A stretch of DNA of 34,497 nt from Micromonosporaceae bacterium. GTDB lineage: Bacteria > Actinomycetota > Actinomycetes > Mycobacteriales > Micromonosporaceae. The translations under genes were made by a program, and so were the position numbers. The stretch spans positions 1-34,497 of the forward strand of contig JAHRHA010000058.1 of assembly GCA_020027875.1 (NCBI GenBank), given 5' to 3'. Shown here in pieces: positions 23,659 to 32,524 of the stretch. Each line of letters begins with the position of its first letter. Within the stretch, counting starts at the first letter, position 1. A model generated the notes under the pieces. The model was not told the origin of the DNA, did not search any database, and saw only the letters and a list, made by a program, of their open reading frames with translations.

Positions 23659-26600
23659 GAGGCACCACCCATCCGTTACTCTCAAGCCACTTTCTCTGAG
23701 TGTTAGTGACGTTGGTGAAACCATGCTTCCAGGTTCCGTCTTTGTTGAGCGCGGCACCATTTTCAAAATGAACATGGGTCTGCTCTCCAGGGACCTTGCC
23801 GGTGTCAACCCGCTTGATCCCGGAAGGTGCGCTGCCCCGGAGAATCGCCTGGTTCATTTGGTTTGGTGAGAGCGCATTGGAGCTAGCACCGGCACCTGGT
23901 GGGCAGTTGTGTACCAACACTGGTGTGTTTCCGGCGAGTACATAGTACGTGTGGATGTCAGACACGGTGAGGTTGAATGCCGGCTCCACGTGTGCGGTGA
24001 TCCACCGGATACCGCTGATCGGCACTGTGGCGCCGCCGACGCTGAGGAGCTTGTCGCCAGGGTCGAGGGCCTGGGCTTGTTGCCACTGTTGGTCGGTAGC
24101 GTTCCAGAACGGGTGATCCTCGGTGGTGGTGATCAACTGGCCATCGACATCAAGATCGACCACGGTGTCGTTGTGAACCCAGAGGAGGGTGACCTTCTTG
24201 GCCGCTGTCCTCCCGGTCTCGGGATCGGTGGCGAGGACCTCGGCACCGACCTTGATCTCGTCGATGGGTTTCGTCGACCCGTCGGCCATGACCACTTTGG
24301 TGTCTGCGGCGAAGCTGCAGAAGTTGTCGAGAGACCTGGCCAGGTCGGCAACGTTGTCGACGGTCTTGAGGGCTCGTCCGAGGACACCGCCGCCGATGTT
24401 GAGGGCGGTCCAGCCGCAGGCGGTCATGCTGCCGTTGACGCAGTCGACTGCATCCTTTATGCCTAGTTGTTCGGCGATCCAGTTGAAGGCCCTGTCCTCT
24501 TGCTCTGTCTTTTGTCCGCAGACGACACAGACCAAGGTCGGCACATAGGGGAGGCCGTGACCGGAGGTCCATTGATGGAGATCGAATGCGTCCTTCCATA
24601 CCGCCATTGCGACGTCGTCATGGGGACTACACATGTCCTTGTCGCCGTGGCTAGCGGGGCAATTCTCCCCGACATGCTTGGTGTACGCCGACGCATACAG
24701 CTTTGAATCAATCTTGGGCGCGGCCTTGGTGCGAGCGACGCCATTGACGTGGCCGGTCTCCATGGGATGCGACGTCTGAGACTGCGCGTTGACAACGCCG
24801 CAGTACCAGCGGTCGCACCATGACCCGGGTTCCAGACCCGATGGGTCGCTCAGCGTGGTGGGGTTGTTGTTGGCGTAGGAGTAGCCGTTCCACTGTTGCG
24901 GGTCGGTGAGGTCCATGAGCGGGTCGACGGAAATGAACCGCCCGATGTCGGGGTCGTATTCGCGCGCGCCGAGGTGGGTCAGTCCGGTGGGATCGGCGGT
25001 GCCGCCGACGAAGCCCTTGTCGTTGACCCAGATGGGTGGGGTGCCGCGGTCCTCGCCGAACGGCATGCTCTGGCGGGTGGTGGCGGCGAGGGTGGTGGCG
25101 TCGATGGCGATCTGCGCGGTGCCGTGGTGGTCTGAGGCGAGCCAGGTCAGGCCGCTCTGGGTGCGGCTGGCGGTGGCGCCGTAGTAGCGGGTGCCGGCCA
25201 GCACCCCGGCCGGGTTCTTGGTGAGTTCCTGGGCGCCGAGGTAGGCGGTGGTGGTGCCGTCGGGGTCGCGGCGCAGGAGCCGGTAGCCGCCGGCGTCGTA
25301 GAGGTAGCCGGTGGTCTGAGCGTCGACGGTGTGGCTGGCCAGGTGTGCTTCGGGGTCCCAGGTCAGGGCCTGGCTGGTGCCGGCTACATCGCGGCTGGTG
25401 GTGTCGCCGACGGCGTCATAGCCGTAGGCGTCGGTGCCGGCACCCGGCCCGGTGGTGGTGGCCGCGCTGATCGCGTGGGGCCTGACCCCGCCGGCCGGCG
25501 GATGCGCATAGGTCGTCACGGTGTCCGCGGCACCGCCGAGGCCGAAGCGGGTCTGTCCGGTGCGGTTGCCGACCTGGTCGTAGCTCCAGGCGGTGCGGTA
25601 CGGGTCCGGGCCGGCGGTCGGGGTGGCCGGCGTGCCGCATACGCCCGAGGTGTTGGTGTACGCGTCGACCAGCCGTTGCAGCCGGTCGTAGCCGAAACAT
25701 TGGGCCGACACGACCGCGCCGGCCTGTTTGTGCACGATCGCGGTGACCCCGCCGGCGTTGCTGTAGGCGTAGTCGTCGGTGCGGGTCTCGTCGAACGTGC
25801 CCGGCGACGTCTGGTTCTCGGTGTGCACCTGGCTGGAGGTAAGCCGGGCGGTGGCCTCGTCGAGGGTGGTGGTGAGCCGGACCTGCTTTCCGGCCGGCCC
25901 ATGCAGGCTTTGGTAGGCAGGGCCCCACGGGTAGTAGGAGATCGAGGCCAGGTAGGTGTCCAGCCCAGCCGACGAGACCACATACCCGGAGGAGTCATAC
26001 CCGGTGGTGATCGTCTCGGCCGGCAGCCCACCCCCGGACGGCAGCGTCTGCGCGGCGACCGAACCGTCCACATTGTACGTAGTGGTGCTGACCCACGGCC
26101 CCTGCGTGGACAGGGCACCCTCCACCGGCGGGAAGGCGACGCTGACGCCCAAGGGCCGGTAACCGTCGTCGTAGCCGATGACCGCGGTGGTGTAGGCGTT
26201 GCCGGCGTCGATTCGGGTGGCGGAGGTGAGCTGGCCCGTGGCCAGGGTGTCGTAGACCCACTCGGCCCGTTTGGTGCCGGTGCCGACCGGGCCCTGCCAA
26301 TTCGAGGTCTTGCGGCCGAGGCTGTCGTAGGCGTAGGACAGCGTGACGGCGCGGGCGTCGGTGGTGGAGGTGAGCTGCCCGGCGTTGTCGTAGGTGTAGC
26401 CGGTGGTGCCCTTGTCCGGGTCGGTGGTCTGGGTCTGGCGGCCACGCAGGTCGTGGGTGAAGGTCCAGTCGTTGCCGGCCGGGTCGCTGACCTCGACCAG
26501 CCGCCCGGCCAGATCGTAGGTGTAGCTGGTGGCCTGATACGCCCCGGTCGGGGTGTCCGACGCCGTGTACTGGCGCAGCTGGGTGGTCTGGCCGCGGGCG

Positions 26601-29600
26601 TCGGTGATGGCGGTGGTGGCGGTGCCACCGGCGGGTGGGGTGGTGGAGCTGCGATCACCGTCGTACGCGGTGGTGGCGGCCCATCTCTGCACACCCAGCG
26701 CCCACAGCTGGTCGGCGGTTGGGCGGCCGAGGCTGTCGTAGACGTAGCGACGTTGGCTAGGCACATCGGCGTCGGCGAACGAGGCCAGCGCGGTTCCGGG
26801 CGCGGTCGTGTTCCATAGCAGCGAAGCCTTGACCGGCAGGCCGCGGCTGTCGTACGTGGTGTCGGTGATGACCCGCCCACCGTTGGCCTGCGGCGCCGGC
26901 CGCTGGTTCTGCCGGGGCCGCAGCAGCCCGTCCACGATGTCGTACGAGCTGATCTGCACCCCGGCCGGGTTGAGCGTCTTCGTGGTGGTGTAGGAGGGTG
27001 CCGCGATCTGCAGCGTGTAGCCGTACTCCACATTGGGGGCGAGGTTCAGCGCCCGGCCCGGCAGCCACACCCTGATTGGGCGGCCCAACGCGTCGTACGC
27101 GGCGGTGGTGGTCTTGTTGTTGGCGTCGGTGACGGTGACCGGCACCCCCCAGGCCGGCTCTACCGCAGTGGCGGTTGCATGCCCGGCCGAGTTGGTGACG
27201 GTGAGCTGGGTCACCGGGCCGCCGCCGGCCGGGGTGTAGCCGGTGGTGGTGAGGCGGTTGAGCGCGTCGCGGACGTCGACCGGCCGACCGAGCGTGTCGT
27301 AGACGGCGGTGGCCACGGTGGCGTACACAGGTGCGCCGCTGTAGCTGGCGGCCTGTTCGGTCTTGGTCACCGCACCCTTGGTGGGGGCGGTGCCGAAGGT
27401 GGCCGCGCCGTCGTAGAAGTAGCGCACGTCGCCCAGCAGTTCGCCGGGGTAGCTGGGCGTGGTCGCGCAGGCCACCCCAACCGTTTCGATCCGCGACGGC
27501 GCGGTCGTGATCCAGGCCGTGGTGTTGCGGACATAGCTGGTACGGGCGCAGGTCTGGTCGTTGCCGACCGCGGTGTCGCCGGCATTATCGACCATGATCG
27601 GGGTGCCGTGGGTGGCCTCAAAGGTGGTCACCGACTGGGTGCGCCGCCAGGTCGAGTTGTGCGCCAGCCAGGTCCGCGAACGTACCGTGCCAGTGCGGGC
27701 GTAACCGGCGGTGTGAACAAACGGCGTGGCGAGGTTCGGCGGGAACATACGGGTCGCGGTGGTGGCCCGCCACGGATCGTTGATCACCCCGGACAGGGCC
27801 TGCCCACCGGGTCCATTGTAGACGATCCTCTCGCGCAGGAATCCGGCCAGGGCGAGGTCGTCGTTGACGGCGACGCCCTCGGAGTCGGTGACGGTCACCA
27901 CCCTGGTGCCCTCACCGGCGTCGGTGCGGTCACCGTGCAGGCCCCGGAGGTAGCGCAGCATGGATTGCGACTGGGTCTGGCCGGCGGCGCCGTCGGTGAT
28001 GGTGACGGTGGAGTAGCCCCGCCAGACCGACCACGACCGCTTAGGCAGCGGCGTCGACACCCAACCCCCCCGGTTGTGCCCCCACAACACCGTCGACGAC
28101 GACCCGGCGGTCGAGTAGGCGTAGCCGTGCACCACATCCGGGGAACCGCCGACCAGGTCCCGCTCGAGCACCTGGGTGACCCGGTACTTGTTCCACCACG
28201 ACCAGCCGGGACCGGGCGCACCCGGCGGGTAGTAGTACTGCGGGAAGCACCGGTTGGAGTTGTTGTCCGGATCAGGCTCGGTCGAGGTGGTGCAGTCCGA
28301 ACCCCCGTAGCTGACAGCGATCTCGCCACCGGCGCCGGTGGACAGCGCCGTGATCCGGTACTTGTAGACCTGCGGCACACCGAGGGAGACGTTGTAGTCG
28401 GACCGGTTGGCGTACTTGGTGCCGCCAAACGTGATCGCCGGCAGGCTCACCGTGCCGCCGACCTTGCCGGTGTGGGTGATCGAGGCCAGCCACAGCGACG
28501 GGTCGGTGCCGTCGCCGGTAGCCGGATACAGGTGGGCCAACGCATATTCGTCCACATCGGACAGGGCGCCGCCGGAGAGCACCTGGGTGGTGATCTTCGT
28601 CAGGCGAGTGGTGGTCCAGAACGTCGGCGCCACCGCCGCGGCCGGGCACGGCGCGGCGGTGCAGCGCAGGTCGAACGGGGTGTCCGGCCAGTTCGCCGTC
28701 ACCGGCGCCGCCTCGGTGCCGCAGCTGGACAGGCACCGGAACCCGGTGGTGAAGTTCACCCGGGCCGAGGGCAAGGTGGTCAGTTCGGTGCCGGCCCGCA
28801 GGCCGTAGTCGATGCGGGTCAGCGTGCCGCCCCGGTCATACGTGGTCGTGGTGGAGGTGCTGCCGGCCAAGCCGGTTCGGTTGACCTGTTTGGCGTAGTG
28901 GTAGACGGTGGTGTTGCCGTACGGGTCCACCACATGGTCCAGGTTCCACCGCCAGGCCCGTCGGCACCATGACGCGGCGAAGCTTCCCGTGTTCAGGCAC
29001 GGCTCGCCGGTGTGGTTGGCGAACACCGGCACCGTCCAGGCAGAGTTGGTCTCCGCGTTGCCGGACACCCAGCCGGGCAGCCGGTTACGGCCGAAGAAAT
29101 ACTGGGTGCCGTCCGGGGTGGTCAACTTCCAGTAGTCGCCGAACACGTCGCCGTTGTTGAGCGAGGTGTCGGTCAACGGCTGCACGCGGGTGCCGTCGTC
29201 GTCGGCCAAATGCCACACCCCGGTGGCGTCGTCGCGGATCAGCTCCGAGTTGCGCCCGGCCCAGGACAGGGTGGCGTTGTTCTGCCGCCAGCACATGTCC
29301 CCGGTCGGGTTGGGGTGCACCGGGTTGGACGCCGAGGGTCGGGTGCCGATCGCGTCCGGCTTGGCGTCGCCGTTGAAGTCGCCGGTCACCATCAGCGCCT
29401 CGAACACGCCGAACCCGGTGCCGATCACCGCCCCGGAGCCGGCCAGCCAGCCGCCGGCTCCGTTGCCCTTGTACAGGCGCAGGTCGCCGGTGGCCGCGTA
29501 CCGGGAGATCACATCGGCCTTGCCGTCGCCGTTGAAGTCGCCCCAGCCGAAGATCCGGTTCATGCTGTTCCAGCCGGTGCCGATCTGAACCCCGGCGCCG

Positions 29601-31231
29601 ATCCAGCCACCGGCGCCGTTGCCGTAGTTGGCGAACAGCACCCCGTCCGAGGCCCGCCGGGAGATCACATCACGCTTGCCGTCGCCGTTGAAGTCCCCGG
29701 GGGAGAAGATGATGTCCCGCCCGCCCCAACCGTTACCGATCTGCACCGCCGCCGGCGCCAGGCCGATCCCCGAGGCCACCCCGGCCCGCAGAAACAGGTT
29801 CCCGCTCGCTATGTCCCGGTAGATCACATCCGGGTAGCCGTCGCCGGTGAAGTCCCCCGGCGAGAAGATGTTGTCCCGGGCCGCCCAGTTCCCGGCGTCC
29901 AGCACCCGCGGCTCGGAGAGCCAGCCGCCCGAACCGTTACCCCGGGCCAGATACAGCGTCTTGTCGGTGGCGTCCCGGTAGATCACATCCGGCTCGCCGT
30001 CGCCGGTGAAGTCCCCCGACGAGAACACCGCCACGTCGGTGTCCCACAACACCGCCGCCGTGGTGCCCGAACCTCCGGCGAACCCGCCGGTGCCGTTGCC
30101 CGGATACAGCCGCGCGTCCTTGCCGGTGGCCACATCGTTAGCGCAGGGCCTATACGAGCGTTCGATATAGCCCGGCTCGAAATTCCAACCCTCACCCAGC
30201 CACGACGTCTGCCCGCCCTCGGCGTTGGTGCGCCCATCCACCGCCGCCGACGAATACCCCAATGACACCGCCGGCGCCCCACCCGCCGGCGCCGGCGGCA
30301 CCCGCACCGGCATCGACCACGAGAAATCACCCGCAGACGTGCCCGCCGTCCACGACCCGGCCTGCGCCAACGGCGTCTTCGAAAAATCGCCCGTCTCGCC
30401 CGACACCCCCGACGTCAACGCGAACACCGCCGGCTCCGAATCGACCCCGACCAGAGCCTCCACCGCACCCCCGGTGCGGGCCACCCGCGCCACCGCCGCC
30501 GGGTCCGCACCCAAATACACCCGAGCCCGCACCGTCGCCTCGGCCATATTCACCGACGCCGAATTCACCGGCGTCGCCAGCCGACACGCCTCAACCCCCG
30601 GCGAACTCAACACACACGCTGGCAGCGACACCAACCGCAACCGGGAGGCGAAGTCCGCCCCAAACGCCCCCCGGAACCCGGACGCATCCACCGCCAGATC
30701 GACCAGACCCGCCGCCGCGACGCCATCCGTGCGGGCCATCGACACCAGCAGCCCCTGCACACCCGCCGCCGTCACCGCCGCCTGATCGGCCACCGCCACC
30801 CGTACCCGACTCACCCGAGCCGCGGAACCAGAGGCAGCTGTTCCGTCTAACCACAATGGCGACGAACCCGCCCGCACCAACCCGCGCGCTGCCGCCGAAA
30901 CCCCCGATCCAGCCCTGGCCACCGACGGGGACAGATCCACCACCTGGGAACCTGCCGCAGGCAACACTGGATCGTCAGGCGGCGACCACTGCGCCCCCTG
31001 CGACTGCGACACCGTCGCCTTGCGCGCCGGCACCGAACTCGTCCGGACCGACTCCACCGGCGGCGGCGCAGCCCCATCCGAAGCAGCGGAGGCGGCCATC
31101 GGCGGCAGCGCCACCAACAGCCCGGCCACGACGGTCGAAACCAGAGTCGAGACGGCGACCCGCCGAATGCGACCCCGACGGAACCGGCCGACATTGGCGA
31201 GTACAAATGACACAGACCGGGCGTCCAACAA
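23651..31231 (-). CDS. Secreted RHS/YD-repeat polymorphic toxin with FG-GAP and HINT domains
   Basis: 2526 aa. Residues 1-50: basic RRGRIRR, hydrophobic core and ASA cleavage site, a Sec or Tat signal peptide. About 295-375: SpvB-like start (SMPVRVPPAPAGG, VSLGYSSAAVDGR, WLGEGWNFEPGYIERSY). About 395-630: five FG-GAP/VCBS repeats with DFTGDG or DFNGDG calcium loops. About 1375-2070: YD repeats such as YDALGRPIRVW and YTYDNAGQLTSTTD. 2091-2131: the conclusion motif YDPDIGRFISVDP and DPSGL. 2305-2442: HINT domain with Cys2305 (CSFAADTKV), TTEDHPFW and VHN ending at Asn2442. 2443-2526: toxin tip with IKRVDTGKVPGEQTHVHF, NKDGTWKHG and a final KWLESNGW. The tip resembles a group I associate with polymorphic toxin type 24, unconfirmed. 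The TTG at 31231, or the next TTG, follows GGGGGAGG. The shell should carry the tip out of the cell; HINT would release it. The immunity gene overlaps its end. Confidence 0.9.
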   Translation of the reverse strand: MLDARSVSFVLANVGRFRRGRIRRVAVSTLVSTVVAGLLVALPPMAASAASDGAAPPPVESVRTSSVPARKATVSQSQGAQWSPPDDPVLPAAGSQVVDLSPSVARAGSGVSAAARGLVRAGSSPLWLDGTAASGSAARVSRVRVAVADQAAVTAAGVQGLLVSMARTDGVAAAGLVDLAVDASGFRGAFGADFASRLRLVSLPACVLSSPGVEACRLATPVNSASVNMAEATVRARVYLGADPAAVARVARTGGAVEALVGVDSEPAVFALTSGVSGETGDFSKTPLAQAGSWTAGTSAGDFSWSMPVRVPPAPAGGAPAVSLGYSSAAVDGRTNAEGGQTSWLGEGWNFEPGYIERSYRPCANDVATGKDARLYPGNGTGGFAGGSGTTAAVLWDTDVAVFSSGDFTGDGEPDVIYRDATDKTLYLARGNGSGGWLSEPRVLDAGNWAARDNIFSPGDFTGDGYPDVIYRDIASGNLFLRAGVASGIGLAPAAVQIGNGWGGRDIIFSPGDFNGDGKRDVISRRASDGVLFANYGNGAGGWIGAGVQIGTGWNSMNRIFGWGDFNGDGKADVISRYAATGDLRLYKGNGAGGWLAGSGAVIGTGFGVFEALMVTGDFNGDAKPDAIGTRPSASNPVHPNPTGDMCWRQNNATLSWAGRNSELIRDDATGVWHLADDDGTRVQPLTDTSLNNGDVFGDYWKLTTPDGTQYFFGRNRLPGWVSGNAETNSAWTVPVFANHTGEPCLNTGSFAASWCRRAWRWNLDHVVDPYGNTTVYHYAKQVNRTGLAGSTSTTTTYDRGGTLTRIDYGLRAGTELTTLPSARVNFTTGFRCLSSCGTEAAPVTANWPDTPFDLRCTAAPCPAAAVAPTFWTTTRLTKITTQVLSGGALSDVDEYALAHLYPATGDGTDPSLWLASITHTGKVGGTVSLPAITFGGTKYANRSDYNVSLGVPQVYKYRITALSTGAGGEIAVSYGGSDCTTSTEPDPDNNSNRCFPQYYYPPGAPGPGWSWWNKYRVTQVLERDLVGGSPDVVHGYAYSTAGSSSTVLWGHNRGGWVSTPLPKRSWSVWRGYSTVTITDGAAGQTQSQSMLRYLRGLHGDRTDAGEGTRVVTVTDSEGVAVNDDLALAGFLRERIVYNGPGGQALSGVINDPWRATTATRMFPPNLATPFVHTAGYARTGTVRSRTWLAHNSTWRRTQSVTTFEATHGTPIMVDNAGDTAVGNDQTCARTSYVRNTTAWITTAPSRIETVGVACATTPSYPGELLGDVRYFYDGAATFGTAPTKGAVTKTEQAASYSGAPVYATVATAVYDTLGRPVDVRDALNRLTTTGYTPAGGGPVTQLTVTNSAGHATATAVEPAWGVPVTVTDANNKTTTAAYDALGRPIRVWLPGRALNLAPNVEYGYTLQIAAPSYTTTKTLNPAGVQISSYDIVDGLLRPRQNQRPAPQANGGRVITDTTYDSRGLPVKASLLWNTTAPGTALASFADADVPSQRRYVYDSLGRPTADQLWALGVQRWAATTAYDGDRSSTTPPAGGTATTAITDARGQTTQLRQYTASDTPTGAYQATSYTYDLAGRLVEVSDPAGNDWTFTHDLRGRQTQTTDPDKGTTGYTYDNAGQLTSTTDARAVTLSYAYDSLGRKTSNWQGPVGTGTKRAEWVYDTLATGQLTSATRIDAGNAYTTAVIGYDDGYRPLGVSVAFPPVEGALSTQGPWVSTTTYNVDGSVAAQTLPSGGGLPAETITTGYDSSGYVVSSAGLDTYLASISYYPWGPAYQSLHGPAGKQVRLTTTLDEATARLTSSQVHTENQTSPGTFDETRTDDYAYSNAGGVTAIVHKQAGAVVSAQCFGYDRLQRLVDAYTNTSGVCGTPATPTAGPDPYRTAWSYDQVGNRTGQTRFGLGGAADTVTTYAHPPAGGVRPHAISAATTTGPGAGTDAYGYDAVGDTTSRDVAGTSQALTWDPEAHLASHTVDAQTTGYLYDAGGYRLLRRDPDGTTTAYLGAQELTKNPAGVLAGTRYYGATASRTQSGLTWLASDHHGTAQIAIDATTLAATTRQSMPFGEDRGTPPIWVNDKGFVGGTADPTGLTHLGAREYDPDIGRFISVDPLMDLTDPQQWNGYSYANNNPTTLSDPSGLEPGSWCDRWYCGVVNAQSQTSHPMETGHVNGVARTKAAPKIDSKLYASAYTKHVGENCPASHGDKDMCSPHDDVAMAVWKDAFDLHQWTSGHGLPYVPTLVCVVCGQKTEQEDRAFNWIAEQLGIKDAVDCVNGSMTACGWTALNIGGGVLGRALKTVDNVADLARSLDNFCSFAADTKVVMADGSTKPIDEIKVGAEVLATDPETGRTAAKKVTLLWVHNDTVVDLDVDGQLITTTEDHPFWNATDQQWQQAQALDPGDKLLSVGGATVPISGIRWITAHVEPAFNLTVSDIHTYYVLAGNTPVLVHNCPPGAGASSNALSPNQMNQAILRGSAPSGIKRVDTGKVPGEQTHVHFENGAALNKDGTWKHGFTNVTNTQRKWLESNGWVVPRG
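23940..23953. repeat. 14-bp HINT-end repeat, RHS copy
   Basis: Identical to 23087-23100. It lies in the codons for THTYYV of the HINT domain, upstream of the toxin tip, so a crossover between the copies would join the RHS body in frame to the orphan tip. Confidence 0.75.
29340..30060 (-). repeat. FG-GAP-encoding repeat array, period about 159 bp
   Basis: Five units of the pattern GATCACATC..CCGTCGCCG..GAAGTC recur near 29350, 29509, 29666, 29824 and 29985. Each encodes D-[FT]-[NT]-G-D-G-x-x-D-V-I followed by a strand pair. The spacing of 157-161 bp (about 53 codons) is regular. The unit nearest the YD repeats (29350) is the most divergent (GDFNGDAKPDAIG). Confidence 0.75.
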
Positions 31232-31261
31232 ACCTCCCCCGCATGAAGTTCGAGCCCCGTG

Positions 31262-31290
31262 AATGTAGCGGCCGCCCAGGTCCGCCGCAA
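31262..31290 (-). promoter_or_regulatory. Candidate promoter of the RHS gene
   Basis: On the minus strand TTGCGG (31285-31290), a 17-nt spacer and TACATT (31262-31267) lie about 30 nt before the TTG start, with a strong GGGGGAGG between them. Hexamers and spacing fit a housekeeping promoter. Confidence 0.5.
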
Positions 31291-31378
31291 GACATTGACA
31301 AATTGAGGTGTTTGCTGCGGATTCAGCCGGGGAAGCCCACCGCGCCGATCGGCCGGCGGCTGTGCCAGGATTTCGCGG

Positions 31379-32428
31379 ATGGGCGAGTACGCGTTGCTGC
31401 TGCTCCCGTCGGCGAACCGGGTCTACGCCGACGCGGCCGTCGACCTCACGCGGGCCGAACTCGAGGTGTTCAACCGGGCCGCGCTCGGTGGCCGGCTGGG
31501 CGCGATCGCGCCGACCCGGATCGGCGGGGTGAGCTACTTAACATTCACGGCCGACGCACTAACCGCGCGGGACGTGGCCTACCTGTCCAACGCCTCCGCC
31601 GCTTACGCGCTCTTCGAGGTTTGCGCCGACCTGCTGGGTGGCGACGTGCTCCGGCCGGTGGAGTTGACCCGGCTCGACCAGTTCGACGACGACCTGATCA
31701 CGATCCAGAAGTACCCGGGCAAGACCAACGAGCAATTCACGAAGCTGCTGCTCAATGTCACGGTGCTCGCATCCGCCGCCGCGCCGGACATGCTCGATCG
31801 CCGGTTGCGGGTCCTCGATCCGCTGTGCGGCCGGGGCACCACGCTGAACCAGGCCTTGACCTACGGGTACGACGCCGCGGGGCTGGACCTCGACGCGAAG
31901 GACTTCACGGCGTACTCGGTTTTCGTCCAGACGTATCTGAAGCGCAAGAAGATCAAGCACCAGGCCGACCTTGGGCCGGTACGCCGTGAACGTAAGGTCG
32001 TCGCGCGCCGGCTGACCGTCACGCTCGCTCCGACCAAGGAGGCGTACCGCGCCGGTGACACGCTCAGTCTTGATGTGGTGAACGCCGACACGACCCTGGC
32101 GCTGGATTTCTTCCGGCCGGAGAGCTTCGACGTCGTGGTGGCCGACGCCCCGTACGGGATCCAGCACGGTAGCCGCACGGGGGCGAAGGGTCTGCGCCGC
32201 GGCCCCCTGGACCTGCTCACGGAAGCGATCCCGGTATGGGCGCGCCTGCTCCGCCCCGGCGGCGCCATGGGCATCTCGTGGAACACCTTCGTCGCGCGTC
32301 GTGAGGACACCGCCGCGATCCTGGCGGAGGCTGGCTTGGAGGTGCTCGACGACGGCCCGTACGAGGGATTCCGCCACCGCGTCGATCAGGCCATCACCCG
32401 CGACATCCTGATCGCCCGCCGGCCATGA
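31379..32428 (+). CDS. TRM11-like SAM-dependent RNA methyltransferase
   Basis: 349 aa. The N-terminal 110 residues form a family-specific domain (EYALLLLPSANRVYADAA and VELTRLDQFDDDLITIQKYP). The Rossmann methyltransferase half has motif I DPLCGRGTTLNQAL at 147-160, an acidic motif II in GLDLDAKDF, and the catalytic motif IV VVADAPYGIQHG at about 253-264, the D/N-P-P-Y-like element of enzymes that methylate guanosine N2 or other exocyclic amines. The closing block LLRPGGAMGISWNTFV fits. By homology the substrate is tRNA or rRNA, but the base is unknown. It diverges from the RHS gene across 147 bp and is convergent with infB. It may be a long-standing neighbour of infB rather than part of the RHS locus. 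Confidence 0.87.
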   Translation: MGEYALLLLPSANRVYADAAVDLTRAELEVFNRAALGGRLGAIAPTRIGGVSYLTFTADALTARDVAYLSNASAAYALFEVCADLLGGDVLRPVELTRLDQFDDDLITIQKYPGKTNEQFTKLLLNVTVLASAAAPDMLDRRLRVLDPLCGRGTTLNQALTYGYDAAGLDLDAKDFTAYSVFVQTYLKRKKIKHQADLGPVRRERKVVARRLTVTLAPTKEAYRAGDTLSLDVVNADTTLALDFFRPESFDVVVADAPYGIQHGSRTGAKGLRRGPLDLLTEAIPVWARLLRPGGAMGISWNTFVARREDTAAILAEAGLEVLDDGPYEGFRHRVDQAITRDILIARRP

Positions 32429-32441
32429 TCCCGCTCCCTCT

Positions 32442-32509
32442 CTCGTCGATCTAGGGGTTAGCGACGTGAATGGAGATCAAGTCACGTCGCTAACCCCTAG
32501 ATCGACGAG
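32442..32509. terminator. Perfect 28-bp inverted repeat between convergent genes
   Basis: Arms 32442-32469 and 32482-32509 are exact reverse complements around a 12-nt loop. It lies between the methyltransferase stop (32428) and the infB stop (32525), so it can terminate both. No T-tract. The length and perfection are unusual for a simple terminator. Confidence 0.75.
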
Positions 32510-32524
32510 GCGGGGCGGGGCGGG

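Noticed and set aside
27179..28972. Plus-strand open frames of 400-600 codons opposite the RHS gene (also near 25331, 29012 and 30262)
   Set aside because: They are complementary-strand shadows of repetitive GC-rich codons; composition is Gly/Arg/Val or Pro/Ala biased and the minus-strand protein has continuous domain structure.
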